A DNA stretch of 64,000 bases from Arthrobacter sp. AK04 (GTDB lineage: Bacteria; Actinomycetota; Actinomycetes; Actinomycetales; Micrococcaceae), in NCBI RefSeq assembly GCF_021129155.1, contig NZ_JAJOMC010000016.1:18879-82878 (forward strand). Reading direction: 5' to 3'. Shown one piece after another: positions 10,201 through 17,496 of the stretch. A program made the position numbers and the translations under genes. Numbering within the stretch: the stretch's first letter is position 1; every line of letters begins with the position of its first letter. The notes under the pieces are model-generated. The model was not told the DNA's origin. It made no database searches and worked only from the letters and a program-made list of their open reading frames with translations.

Positions 10201-10720
10201 TTCTGCGGTGCGGTCGAGCAAGCTGGACGTGCTGTTCGAGCAGCTGGAGGACCTGGTGGCAGAGGGGCACCGGGCACTGATCTTCAGCCAGTTCACGGGC
10301 TTCCTGGGGAAGGTCCGGGAGCGGCTGGACGAGGAAAAGATCGAGTACTGCTACCTCGACGGCGGCACCCGCAACCGCGCGGACGTGGTCAACGAGTTCA
10401 AGAACGGCAGCGCCCCGGTGTTCCTGATTTCGCTAAAGGCCGGCGGGTTTGGCCTAAACCTCACCGAGGCCGACTACGTGTTCCTGCTGGACCCGTGGTG
10501 GAACCCGGCTTCCGAAGCGCAGGCCGTGGACCGGACCCACCGCATTGGCCAGGCACGGAACGTGATGGTCTACCGGCTGGTTGCCAAGGACACCATCGAG
10601 GAAAAGGTCATGGCGCTCAAGGCCCGGAAGTCGCAGCTGTTTTCCGATGTCATGGAAGGCGATGCCCTGGCCGGCGGCGCCATCACGGCGGAGGACCTGG
10701 CGGGGCTGTTCAAGGAGTAG
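7217..10720 (+). CDS. SWIM zinc-finger SNF2-type DEAD/DEAH helicase
   Basis: A 1167-residue protein. A SWIM zinc finger lies near residues 65-95 (CSCPVRKDCKH, the CxC...CxH pattern). A long middle region includes an Ala/Pro linker near residue 300. The C-terminal Swi2/Snf2 ATPase has Walker A DDMGLGKT near residue 719, DEAQ box near 832, and motif VI QAVDRTHRIGQ near 1100. The family remodels protein-DNA complexes and is often linked to transcription or repair; no partner is encoded beside it, so its role is unassigned. The ATG at 7217 follows GAAAG. It appears monocistronic, with 104 bases before the next gene. Confidence 0.9.
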   Translation: MPSQPDESAALAIQTPAINDRSLAAGLAYAMGSRVSGISFDAATGLMLGKVRGGADLPYSTTAKLVRKGGGWSCTVGVCSCPVRKDCKHVAALLFAAEDNPAIRVQLLTPSTSTQVSRNPSVSALSDWEQALSPLISQPGATPSNAGVPLALQFEVEEPAPHFSYTGRRDPQRSVRQLKARPVIMGAKGKWIRGDVSWTTLNYLNFRRECNPAHVEWLQEFLAAHSVASGRTYNSSGFWLGLNSFAGKNLWSLLEDAGKIGLALVHSRGTEPVRLAASPAAVGLNLSRYGSPLAAPSAADAAAPAAPAAPVAPAKDKTSDRGLELSPTIAVEGVEIDPASVGTIGRPAHGIFFTTDALAADGGALPGVGEAPPGENLITLAALEGGLSEELLTFVTAGGTLHIPAKDESRFLTGFYPKLKQTARVTARDESVELPALAVPTLSLLANYGADHRVRLHWEWHYKSGNLVTAQPLWRHPGDHGYRDDTAEARILEGLGQPWDVVPALGESATGGWGTPRLAASAELKGLDTLAFTEEVLPRLREAPDVEVDTAGEIAEYREAEEAPVVSISTKATEQRDWFDLGIQITLEGQPVSFAAVFSALASGQTKMLLPSGAYFSLDLPELHQLRALIEEARSLQDNKDAPLQISRFQAGLWDELAQLGIVDEQAAAWRSAVGGLLEGGVDGLPLPATLNAELRPYQLEGFNWLTFLYRHSLGGILADDMGLGKTVQALALMCAAKELSLAAADASAGQSDAGAPFLVVAPTSVVGNWAAEAARFAPGLKVHAVSETFAKSNQTPTEALAGADIVITSYALFRIDYEAYASRTWSGLVLDEAQFVKNHQSKAYQCARKLPAAFKLAITGTPLENNLMEFWALTSIVAPGLFSSPKRFAEYYQKPVEKNGDKGQLDKLRRRVRPLMMRRTKDQVIKDLPPKQEQILEVVLNPRHQKVYQTHLQRERQKILGLIEDVNKNRFTIFQSLTLLRQLSLDASLVDPALSAVRSSKLDVLFEQLEDLVAEGHRALIFSQFTGFLGKVRERLDEEKIEYCYLDGGTRNRADVVNEFKNGSAPVFLISLKAGGFGLNLTEADYVFLLDPWWNPASEAQAVDRTHRIGQARNVMVYRLVAKDTIEEKVMALKARKSQLFSDVMEGDALAGGAITAEDLAGLFKE

Positions 10721-10824
10721 CGGTGAAGGCGGGGCTTTGTGCCCTACATCCGTATCCGGCCGGACCGTAGTCTGGGACCAGCAGAGCGACTGGCGGGCGC
10801 CTGCCGAATCCCGGGAGGCAATCC

Positions 10825-11499
10825 GTGAAATCGGCCAACGCGAGCATCATCGCCGGCATCGTCCTGATCTCGGCGGGCGTACTGCTGCTGCTGGATCTGC
10901 TCAATGTCATCGAGAGCGCCGCCTATGTGCCGATGCTGATCTTCGCCGCCATAGGGGCCGTGTTCCTGTCCGTCTTCATCCGCAGCCCGGAGAACTGGTG
11001 GGCCGCAATCCCGGGCTCGGTGTTCCTGGGCCTGGCAGCCGTGATCGCCGCCTCCCAGTTTACGGACGGCGGCGCCGGCGCGAGTTTCCTGTTCCTCTTC
11101 ATGGCCGCCGGGTTCGCCGCGGTCTACTTGCGCCAGCGGGGCAACTGGTGGGCGGTAATCCCCAGCGGCGTGATGCTCACGCTGGCAGTTATTGTTACCC
11201 TCCCGCAGGATCTGCAGGGCATGCCGGTGGCGGCCGTCCTGTTCCTGGGCCTGGCGGCCACCTTCGGCGCGCTGTCCCTGGTTCCCGTTCCCGACGCCGG
11301 TGCCGCCGGGCGGATGAAGTGGCCCCTGATCCCGGCGTCCGCCCTGGGCGTACTGGGCGTGATCTTCGCCCTGCAATCAACGGCACTGCTCATCGCCGCG
11401 GACATCCTGGTCCTGACCCTCATGATCCTGGCGGGCGTCGCCCTGCTGGTCTACGCCTACCTTGCCCTTCATGGCGGGCACGGCAAGGCCCACGGCTAA
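10825..11499 (+). CDS. Multi-pass membrane protein with internal duplication
   Basis: A 224-residue hydrophobic protein with seven to eight predicted membrane segments in tandem two-helix units. The first unit resembles the LiaI/DUF5668-type segment found in small actinobacterial membrane proteins. Two copies of a short motif, PENWWAAIPGSVFLGLA (about residues 54-70) and RGNWWAVIPSGVMLTLA (about 102-118), suggest internal duplication. The start is GTG at 10825 after GGGAGG. No transport or enzymatic signature is visible, so no function is proposed. Confidence 0.8.
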   Translation: MKSANASIIAGIVLISAGVLLLLDLLNVIESAAYVPMLIFAAIGAVFLSVFIRSPENWWAAIPGSVFLGLAAVIAASQFTDGGAGASFLFLFMAAGFAAVYLRQRGNWWAVIPSGVMLTLAVIVTLPQDLQGMPVAAVLFLGLAATFGALSLVPVPDAGAAGRMKWPLIPASALGVLGVIFALQSTALLIAADILVLTLMILAGVALLVYAYLALHGGHGKAHG

Positions 11500-11537
11500 G
11501 CTGGAAGTTCCAAGGAAACTACAACGTTGGAGAACCA

Positions 11538-12518
11538 GTGCAAGAGCCCCTCACTCCCCTGCGCCCGGACGCCTTCGGGACGCCCTACCGTGACCCCGTC
11601 TGGGACGGCCCAACGGATCCCATCCTGGTTCCTGACCACCTCACCGGCGACTGGGTGCTTTTCTACACCCAGCGCCGGGCCACGGCGCCGGGGTTGTCAG
11701 GCGTGGAGTGGGTGCACGGCACGGCCATCGGAGCGGCCCGCTCATCCGACGGCGGCGCAACCTGGCAGTACCAGGGCACCGTGGGCGGACTGGTGCCGCC
11801 CGAAAGTGAACTTCCGGCAACCCTCTGGGCGCCCGACGTCGTTCGCATCGGAGACGAGTGGCTGATGTACCTCAGCGTCCTGGGCGGGGTGCGGAAGGAC
11901 TGGACCGGCAAGGCAGACATCGTGCAGTTCGCCAGCAAGGACCTGGTGCACTGGGAGTACCTCGGCCCCATCAACCTCAATTCGCCACGGGTAATTGACG
12001 CCGCCGTCGCACGCTGCGGGGACGGCCGCCACCGGCTCTGGTTCAAGGACGAGGCACGCGGCTCCAACACGTACAGCGCGGTGAGCGATACCCCGCGTGA
12101 CCCCTCGTCCTGGACGCTGGAAGGCCTCACCATTCCCGGCCGCCCGCACGAAGGGCCCAAGGTCTTTGTGCTTGAGGGAACGTACTGGATGATCGTGGAC
12201 GAGTGGCGGGGCCAGGGCATTTACCGTTCGGCGGACGCCACCGGCAACTGGGTCCGGCAGGAGCACCTCGACGGCCTGATCCTTACCCAGCCCGAGCACG
12301 TGGACGGGCGGCCCGTCGTCGGACGCCACGCGGACGTGGTGCCCCTCGAACCGGGTGATGACGGTAAAGAGCGGGCCCTTCTGGCCTACTTCACCCACCC
12401 TCACTGGGGCGGCGAGGAGATCGACACCATGGCCCCGGACCCCAAAACCTGCCTGAGCCACGTCCGCGGTGCCGTTCTGGAGGTCCGGGACGGGAACCTT
12501 GTCTGCAGCGAGCACTGA
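11538..12518 (+). CDS. GH43/GH32-like five-bladed beta-propeller glycosidase
   Basis: A 326-residue protein without signal peptide. The N-terminal YRDPVWDGPTDPILV segment supplies a candidate catalytic Asp. The block LWAPDVVRIGDEWLMYLS and the later EGPKVFVLEGTYWMIVDEW are typical of the GH43/GH32/GH68 beta-propeller fold, the latter containing a candidate acid/base Glu. The GTG at 11538 is chosen because GGAG lies five bases upstream; the in-frame region back to 10581 overlaps two other genes and is a shadow. It is cytosolic, so the substrate would be an imported oligosaccharide. The specific linkage cannot be read from the sequence. Confidence 0.75.
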   Translation: MQEPLTPLRPDAFGTPYRDPVWDGPTDPILVPDHLTGDWVLFYTQRRATAPGLSGVEWVHGTAIGAARSSDGGATWQYQGTVGGLVPPESELPATLWAPDVVRIGDEWLMYLSVLGGVRKDWTGKADIVQFASKDLVHWEYLGPINLNSPRVIDAAVARCGDGRHRLWFKDEARGSNTYSAVSDTPRDPSSWTLEGLTIPGRPHEGPKVFVLEGTYWMIVDEWRGQGIYRSADATGNWVRQEHLDGLILTQPEHVDGRPVVGRHADVVPLEPGDDGKERALLAYFTHPHWGGEEIDTMAPDPKTCLSHVRGAVLEVRDGNLVCSEH

Positions 12519-12560
12519 ACACTGAGTTCCGGACAAACCAGGCGCTTCATAACATGACAA

Positions 12561-12617
12561 AGGGCCAACCCTGGAACTATAAGCCGGCTGCTGCCGGCAC
12601 CGGTCCAGGGTGGCCCT
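12561..12617. terminator. Bidirectional hairpin terminator between convergent genes
   Basis: AGGGCCAACCCTGGA (12561-12575) pairs with TCCAGGGTGGCCCT (12604-12617) with one offset. A second small stem, GCCGGC-TGCT-GCCGGC, sits in the loop. It lies between the stop of the GH43-like gene (12518) and the stop of amtB (12667), which converge, so it can serve both strands. Confidence 0.75.
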
Positions 12618-12666
12618 CTGCCTGACTCGTGCTCCGGATAACGCCCATCCGGAATCCTTGGGAAAC

Positions 12667-13956
12667 CTAAGCGCGCTGCGGAGAGCCCAGCTCCACCGGA
12701 TCCTCATCCGTAAGGTAAGCGAGCTCGGAGTGTGCCGCCAGGTCGATTCCGCGCATCTCGTCCTCCGGGTTGATCCGCAGGCCGATCGTCTTGTCCAGGA
12801 TCTTGGCGAGCACCCAGGTGATGCCGAAGGAGTACACCAGCACGGTCACCGTTGCCAGGGACTGGACGCCGAGCAGTTCCACGCCGCCGCCGTAGAAGAG
12901 CCCGCTGACACCGTTCGGCGCCACATCGGTGGCAAAGAAGCCGATCAGCAGCGTGCCCAGGATGCCGCCCACCAGGTGGACACCCACGACGTCGAGCGAG
13001 TCGTCGTAGCCCAGGCGGTACTTCAGTTCAATGGCCAGCGAGCAGACGGCCCCGGCGATCGCGCCGATGGCCACCGCGCCCAGCGGGGTCACAGCACCGC
13101 AGGCGGGGGTAATGGCCACGAGTGCTGAGATCAGGCCGGAGGCTGCACCCATGCTGGTGGCTGCGCCGCGGCGGAGCCGTTCCACGAGGGCCCAGGCCAG
13201 GAGGCCGGCTGAAGCAGCCACAGCGGTGTTGAGGAAGACCACCGACGCCGAGTGGCCGGCGGACAGCGCCGAGCCGGCGTTGAAACCGAACCAGCCAACC
13301 CACAGCAGGCCTGCACCAACCAGCACCAGCGGCCGGCTGTGCGGCTTCGCGTGCTCCACCTTGGGCCAGCCCGAGCTCTTGCCCAGGACCAGCGCCAGGG
13401 CCAGGGCGGCCGCGCCGGCGTTCATGTGCACCGCGGTGCCGCCGGCAAAGTCGATGGCCTCGATGCCGCTGGCAATCCAGCCGCCGGTCACGCTGCCGTC
13501 CTCGGAGGAGAAGGCGAACACCCAGTGCGCCACCGGGAAGTAGACGATGGTGGCCCAGATGCCGGCAAACAGCATCCACGCGCCGAACTTCATGCGTCCG
13601 GCAGCCGCGCCGGCCACCAGCGCGGTGGTGACGCAGGCGAAGAACAGCTGGAAGGCCGCGAACAGTGCCACCGGAATGGACGCCTCTGCGTCCTCGGCCA
13701 TCAGCTGCCCCAGGCCGGGGAACTCTGTGACGTCACCGATCAGGCCCAGCCCGCCCACTGAATTGCCGAAGGCCAGCGAGTATCCGAACAGTGCCCAGAG
13801 GACGGCCACCAGGCTGGCGCCGCCGAAGCACATCATCATCATGTTGAGAATGCGGCGCGAGCCCACCATGCCCCCGTAGAACAGGGCAAGGGCGGGGATC
13901 ATCATGCAGACCAGCGCTGCGCTGGCCAAAATCCAAGCGACATTTCCCGAATCCAT
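12667..13956 (-). CDS. amtB: Ammonium transporter Amt
   Basis: A 429-residue integral membrane protein of the Amt/MEP/Rh family with about eleven membrane helices. The conserved Asp-containing segment AIDFAGGTAVHMNAG and the later DVVGVHLVGGILG supply the twin pore histidines. FYGGMVGSRRILNMMM at the N-terminus is also a family hallmark. It conducts ammonium or ammonia across the cytoplasmic membrane under nitrogen limitation. A GlnR-like operator lies 150 bases upstream at 14103-14129, and the gene follows the methylated-amine/glutamine-synthetase operon on the same strand. No glnK follows it: the next gene downstream is convergent. Confidence 0.95.
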   Translation of the reverse strand: MDSGNVAWILASAALVCMMIPALALFYGGMVGSRRILNMMMMCFGGASLVAVLWALFGYSLAFGNSVGGLGLIGDVTEFPGLGQLMAEDAEASIPVALFAAFQLFFACVTTALVAGAAAGRMKFGAWMLFAGIWATIVYFPVAHWVFAFSSEDGSVTGGWIASGIEAIDFAGGTAVHMNAGAAALALALVLGKSSGWPKVEHAKPHSRPLVLVGAGLLWVGWFGFNAGSALSAGHSASVVFLNTAVAASAGLLAWALVERLRRGAATSMGAASGLISALVAITPACGAVTPLGAVAIGAIAGAVCSLAIELKYRLGYDDSLDVVGVHLVGGILGTLLIGFFATDVAPNGVSGLFYGGGVELLGVQSLATVTVLVYSFGITWVLAKILDKTIGLRINPEDEMRGIDLAAHSELAYLTDEDPVELGSPQRA

Positions 13957-14102
13957 GGGAAACCCCTTTCGTGATGCGAGGAGAGAACGCCAAATCGCCC
14001 GTTGGAGCCACTCCGGAGGAGGGACGCGGAGTCAGTACCACGTTCATCGGAGGGCAGCTATTGCCGTCTGGTTCCAACTGTATGGCGGCAGGAATGGACT
14101 GG

Positions 14103-14129
14103 GTTTCCGGTGTGTTAAATGATCGTTTC
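14103..14129 (-). promoter_or_regulatory. GlnR-like operator upstream of amtB
   Basis: Read on the minus strand, the site is GAAAC-N6-TTAAC-N6-GAAAC, three half-sites at exact 11-base spacing. The known actinobacterial GlnR box is GTNAC-N6-GAAAC. The match, the phase and the position upstream of an ammonium transporter support nitrogen control; the protein itself is not in this window. The rest of the 288-base gap 13957-14244 shows no gene. Confidence 0.6.
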
Positions 14130-14244
14130 GGTCATCCACACGCGAGTTTCAACCGTCCCGCTGACCGCAGGAGTGCTGCGCAGCAGTGCTGAAGCCGGAG
14201 TGCTGGGCCAGGGGTGGGGAAGACAGGGCGGAGGAAGAAGGACC

Positions 14245-14913
14245 CTACTTGGCGGAGATGGCCAGGAACGTGATGGGAAGGTCCAGCAGCTCCAGCGGCC
14301 CGTGCGGCCCTTCGCCGTCCAGCAGCAGGGAATCGCCGGGCTCCATGGCGTACTCGTAGGAGCCGTGGCCGTACACCATCCTGCCGGCGAGCATGTAGAT
14401 GAACTCCGTGCCGGGGTGCTGGAACAGCGGGAACACGTCGGAGGCGTCCGTGAGCGTCACCAGCGTGGGTTCCAGGGCATCGGTCCGGCCCTTCAGAGTG
14501 CCCAGGACGCGGTATTCGTGGCCGTGCTGGGTGCCGCTGCGGACGGTGAGGCTCCCCTGGCCGCTCTTGGTGAAGGTGGCGTCGCGGTCTGTGTCCGCGC
14601 CACGGAACAATGCGGTGACCGGCACTTTCAGTCCGTCAGCAAGGCGCTGCAGCGTGGTCAGGGAACATGAGGTGGTGGCAGTTTCCACACGCGAAATCAT
14701 TGCCTTGGAGAGGCCTGTCCGGGCGGCCAGTTCCGCCGAGGACAGCCCGGCCGCCGTGCGGTAGTGGCGCACCTGGGCTGCGATGACCTGCTCCAGCCGG
14801 CCCGCAGCCTGCCCGTCAGCCCGCGCCCCTTCGTGCGGCGCTTCCGGCTCCTCTTCCTGCCCGCTGGCGGAATCGGCTGCCTGTTCGGCTGCGTGGTCGG
14901 TCATAGCAGCCAT
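14245..14913 (-). CDS. XRE-family regulator with C-terminal cupin domain
   Basis: About 222 residues. An acidic Ala/Glu-rich N-terminal stretch precedes an XRE helix-turn-helix near residues 45-100 (RTAAGLSSAELAARTGLSKAMISRVE). The C-terminal cupin near residues 150-220 contains HPGTEFIYMLAGRMVYG and the MEPGDSLLLDG turn. Such HTH-cupin proteins bind a small ligand in the cupin barrel and regulate adjacent catabolic genes. ATGs at 14913 and 14904 are both possible; the frame continues upstream to 15027 but would overlap the carbamoylase gene. It lies 40 bases after that gene on the same strand and is probably the local regulator of the amine/carbamoyl operon. Confidence 0.85.
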   Translation of the reverse strand: MAAMTDHAAEQAADSASGQEEEPEAPHEGARADGQAAGRLEQVIAAQVRHYRTAAGLSSAELAARTGLSKAMISRVETATTSCSLTTLQRLADGLKVPVTALFRGADTDRDATFTKSGQGSLTVRSGTQHGHEYRVLGTLKGRTDALEPTLVTLTDASDVFPLFQHPGTEFIYMLAGRMVYGHGSYEYAMEPGDSLLLDGEGPHGPLELLDLPITFLAISAK

Positions 14914-14953
14914 CTTAGGCACGGAACCGGGCGGGAGGACGACGACGGCGGCG

Positions 14954-16252
14954 CTACCTGGGTGCGCGGGTGTCGCCTGCCAGCCCCGCGAGGGAGTCCG
15001 CCAGCGCAAGTGCGCCGGCCTCGGCATCCCGGTCCTCCACCAGTTCCTCGGGGGAATGCGAGATGCCGGTGGGATTGCGGACGAAGATCATGGCCGTCGG
15101 CAGGTGGGAGCTGAGGACGCCGGCGTCGTGCCCGGCGCCGGTGGCCAGAATTGGCGCAGCCGGAAGCAGTTCCACCAGCCGGTCGCGCAGCCCGCCGTCG
15201 AAATGCACGGTGGGGCTGAGCGATTCCATGGTCAGGTCCGCGGTGCAGCCCTCCTCCGCGGCGAACACCTGGGCAGTCAGCCCAATGGCTTCCACCAGTG
15301 CCGCGGTGACGGAGTCGTCGGGGTGCCGGGCATCGATCCACAGGTCCACACGGGAGGCGATGACATTGGTGCCGCCGGGCACCGGCTGGACCCTGCCCAC
15401 GGTGGCCCTGGCGTCGCGGTACTTCCGGGCGGTATCGCGGATGCCGACCACCACCTTGGCTGCCGCAATCATCGGGTCCCTGCGGTCCTTCATCAGGGTG
15501 GTGCCGGCGTGGTTGCCCTGGCCGCTGATGCTCAGCTTCCAGCGGCCGTGGCCCAGGATGGAGGAGCCGATTGCCACGGGCTGGTCCAGGTCAATCAGTC
15601 CCCTCCCCTGTTCCACGTGCAGCTCCACAAAGACGCCCAGCTGCTGGAGCGTCCCGTAGTCCGCTCCGATCAGGCGCGGGTCCTGGCCGTTCGCAGCCGC
15701 GACGTCGGCGTAGGTGTTGCCATCGGGGTCCTTGAGCCGGCGGGCTTTGTCCGGGTCCAGGGCTCCGGTGAGGAGGCGGGAACCCAGGCAGGCAACGCCG
15801 AACCGGGAGCCTTCCTCTTCCGGGAAGACCGCGATGGCCAGCGGACGCCGGGGCCGCAGGCCGCGGGTTTTGAGGATGTCGACGGCGACCAGCGCCGATG
15901 CGACGCCGAGCGGGCCGTCGTACTCGCCGCCGCCGGGAACGGAATCCAGGTGGCTTCCGGTGACGACGGCGTCCTTCCGGGTGCGTGCTGCGGTATCCCA
16001 CCAGGCCCAGATGATGCCGTTGTGGTCCGTGTGGACATCCAGGCCGCGCCGTTCTGCCTGCTCAATGAACCAGCCGCGGAGGTCCGTCTCTGCGGTGGAG
16101 AACACCGGACGCGAGTACCCGCCCCGTGAGGCGTCCCTGCCGATGGTGGAGATATCACGAAGGAGGCCGGCAACCGTGGGGGTGCTTGTCCGGCCGGAAG
16201 GCAGGGCATCCGCTGTGGGGTCGGCCGTGGGTATTGTCTGTGGAAGGCTCAC
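14954..16252 (-). CDS. M20-family hydantoinase/carbamoylase (N-carbamoyl-amino-acid or allantoate amidohydrolase type)
   Basis: A 432-residue binuclear metallohydrolase. The metal ligands are visible in order: His in GSHLDSVP, Asp in GGEYDGPLG, Glu-Glu in FPEEEGSRF, His in ELHVEQG, and the late His in GISHSPEE. The family hydrolyses N-carbamoyl amino acids, allantoate or ureidoglycolate, releasing ammonia and CO2. GTG at 16252 follows GGAT; the longer frame to 16345 overlaps the oxidase gene. It lies 11 bases after the sarcosine-oxidase-like gene, so substrates such as N-carbamoyl N-methyl amino acids are conceivable, but that is inference. Confidence 0.87.
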   Translation of the reverse strand: MSLPQTIPTADPTADALPSGRTSTPTVAGLLRDISTIGRDASRGGYSRPVFSTAETDLRGWFIEQAERRGLDVHTDHNGIIWAWWDTAARTRKDAVVTGSHLDSVPGGGEYDGPLGVASALVAVDILKTRGLRPRRPLAIAVFPEEEGSRFGVACLGSRLLTGALDPDKARRLKDPDGNTYADVAAANGQDPRLIGADYGTLQQLGVFVELHVEQGRGLIDLDQPVAIGSSILGHGRWKLSISGQGNHAGTTLMKDRRDPMIAAAKVVVGIRDTARKYRDARATVGRVQPVPGGTNVIASRVDLWIDARHPDDSVTAALVEAIGLTAQVFAAEEGCTADLTMESLSPTVHFDGGLRDRLVELLPAAPILATGAGHDAGVLSSHLPTAMIFVRNPTGISHSPEELVEDRDAEAGALALADSLAGLAGDTRAPR

Positions 16253-16263
16253 TGGTATCCGTT

Positions 16264-17496
16264 CTAGGTGGTCACAGCTGCCGGGGACGCTGTCCGGAAC
16301 CGGTCCGGAACACCGCCGGAGCCGTCGGCCAGGTCCGCCGCCCACTGCCCGATCAGCGGCGCGAATTTGGCGCCGTGGCCGGAACAGGGGGAGACGATTG
16401 TCAGGTTGTCCACGCGGTCGATGAGGAAGTCCTCGTTGGGTGTGTTGGTGAACAGGCAGGTTGTTTCGGCGTAGGGCTTCGGGTCCAGGCCGGGCAGGTA
16501 GCGCTGCACGTAATCCACCACCCGGCGGCGGTTGGCGGGGTCCACTTTCCCGGTCTGCCGTGCCGCGGAAGGAATCAGCTTGCCGCCGTTGTACTCCGCC
16601 ACTTTCTGCCCGGCGAAGCCGGCGTCCCGCCCGCCGGGAAGGCCATAGGCCTGGATGTCCGCAGCCTTGTGGATGAAGGTAGGCCAGCCGCCGGCACCCG
16701 GCGCAGCGCCGCCGTCGTCATCCTTGGAGGCGTGGTCCGCTGGGGCGTGATCTTTGGGGGCGTGGTCCGCAGGGGCGTGGTCGCGGTATTTGAAGTGGAA
16801 GGCCTGCTCCTGCCGGACGGTGACCTCCGGGAGCCCGGCCAGGAAACCTGTCGGAAGGGACAGACTCCCCAGCAGTGCCGGCAGCCACCCGCCGGCGCTG
16901 ATCACCACGTTGCCGGCGTCGTGCGTTTGCCCGGTGGTGGAGTGCAGCCGGTAACCGGCGCCCGTCCGCTCCACGCTTTGCAGCTCCCAGCCGGCCAGCA
17001 GCCGGGCGCCGTGCTCGACGGCGAGGCTTACCGTCGCGTTGACGGCGCCTTCCGCGTCGATCACCCCCGCGCCGGGGTGCCAGAGGACGTCGGTATCGAA
17101 GGCGATCTGCGGCCAGCGTGCGCGGGCGTCGGCCGCGGACAGGAGTTCGTGCTCGATCCCTTGCCCAGCCAGCACCGAGGCCAGCAGCCGGGGATTGCGC
17201 TCCGGGCCGTAGTCCACGGCGCCGAACGGAGTGATCAGGGGCGTCCCGCACGCGGCAGAGAGTCCGTCCCACAGGCCCACCGATTCCACCACTGCGCGGG
17301 TGTAGAAGGGGTCGGGGTAGGCATAGCGGAAGATCCGGGCGGACCCGTGGGAACTGCCGTCGTGGCTGGCCGGGACGTTGCGTTCCAGGATGGTCACCTG
17401 GTGCCCGCGGGCGGCCAGCTGCCAGGCGGTGGCGGCACCGGCCAGCCCGGCGCCCACCACCACAAAATCTGACGCGCCGGAAAAAGCCTCAGGCAT
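16264..17496 (-). CDS. Monomeric sarcosine / N-methyl amino acid oxidase-like flavoenzyme
   Basis: A 410-residue MSOX/MTOX-type protein (commonly labelled N-methyltryptophan oxidase). The N-terminal FAD site reads FVVVGAGLAGAATAWQLAARG. HGSARIFRYAY is the family's Arg-containing flavin contact. Near the C-terminus TTCLFTNTPNEDFLID carries the Cys that binds FAD covalently in monomeric sarcosine oxidase. The start at 17496 overlaps the previous stop (TGATG), indicating translational coupling with the glxD-type gene. It oxidises an N-methyl group to formaldehyde plus amine. A His/Asp/Ala/Pro tandem repeat (16723-16782) is inserted mid-protein, and no multi-subunit N-methylglutamate dehydrogenase genes are present. 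Confidence 0.88.
   Translation of the reverse strand: MPEAFSGASDFVVVGAGLAGAATAWQLAARGHQVTILERNVPASHDGSSHGSARIFRYAYPDPFYTRAVVESVGLWDGLSAACGTPLITPFGAVDYGPERNPRLLASVLAGQGIEHELLSAADARARWPQIAFDTDVLWHPGAGVIDAEGAVNATVSLAVEHGARLLAGWELQSVERTGAGYRLHSTTGQTHDAGNVVISAGGWLPALLGSLSLPTGFLAGLPEVTVRQEQAFHFKYRDHAPADHAPKDHAPADHASKDDDGGAAPGAGGWPTFIHKAADIQAYGLPGGRDAGFAGQKVAEYNGGKLIPSAARQTGKVDPANRRRVVDYVQRYLPGLDPKPYAETTCLFTNTPNEDFLIDRVDNLTIVSPCSGHGAKFAPLIGQWAADLADGSGGVPDRFRTASPAAVTT
16723..16782 (-). repeat. Four 15-bp in-frame tandem repeats encoding DHA(P/S)x
   Basis: Four exact-length units encode DHAPA, DHAPK, DHAPA and DHASK in the oxidase gene. They are followed by an acidic Gly/Ala stretch. Units differ at only a few bases, so the array may vary in copy number by slippage. 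The four regularly spaced His-Asp pairs could bind divalent metal; alternatively it is a neutral surface loop. Confidence 0.9.

Noticed and set aside
10581..12518. 645-codon frame starting inside the SNF2 gene
   Set aside because: Its first 319 codons lie over the SNF2 and membrane-protein genes in another frame. Only the GTG at 11538 with GGAG gives a sensible glycosidase.
12561..12617. Riboswitch between the GH43-like gene and amtB
   Set aside because: It lies at the 3' ends of both convergent genes, so a terminator explains the hairpin better.
14245..15027. Longer start for the XRE-cupin regulator at 15027
   Set aside because: It would overlap the carbamoylase coding end by about 74 bases and add a Pro/Arg-rich segment unlike the family; internal ATGs fit better.
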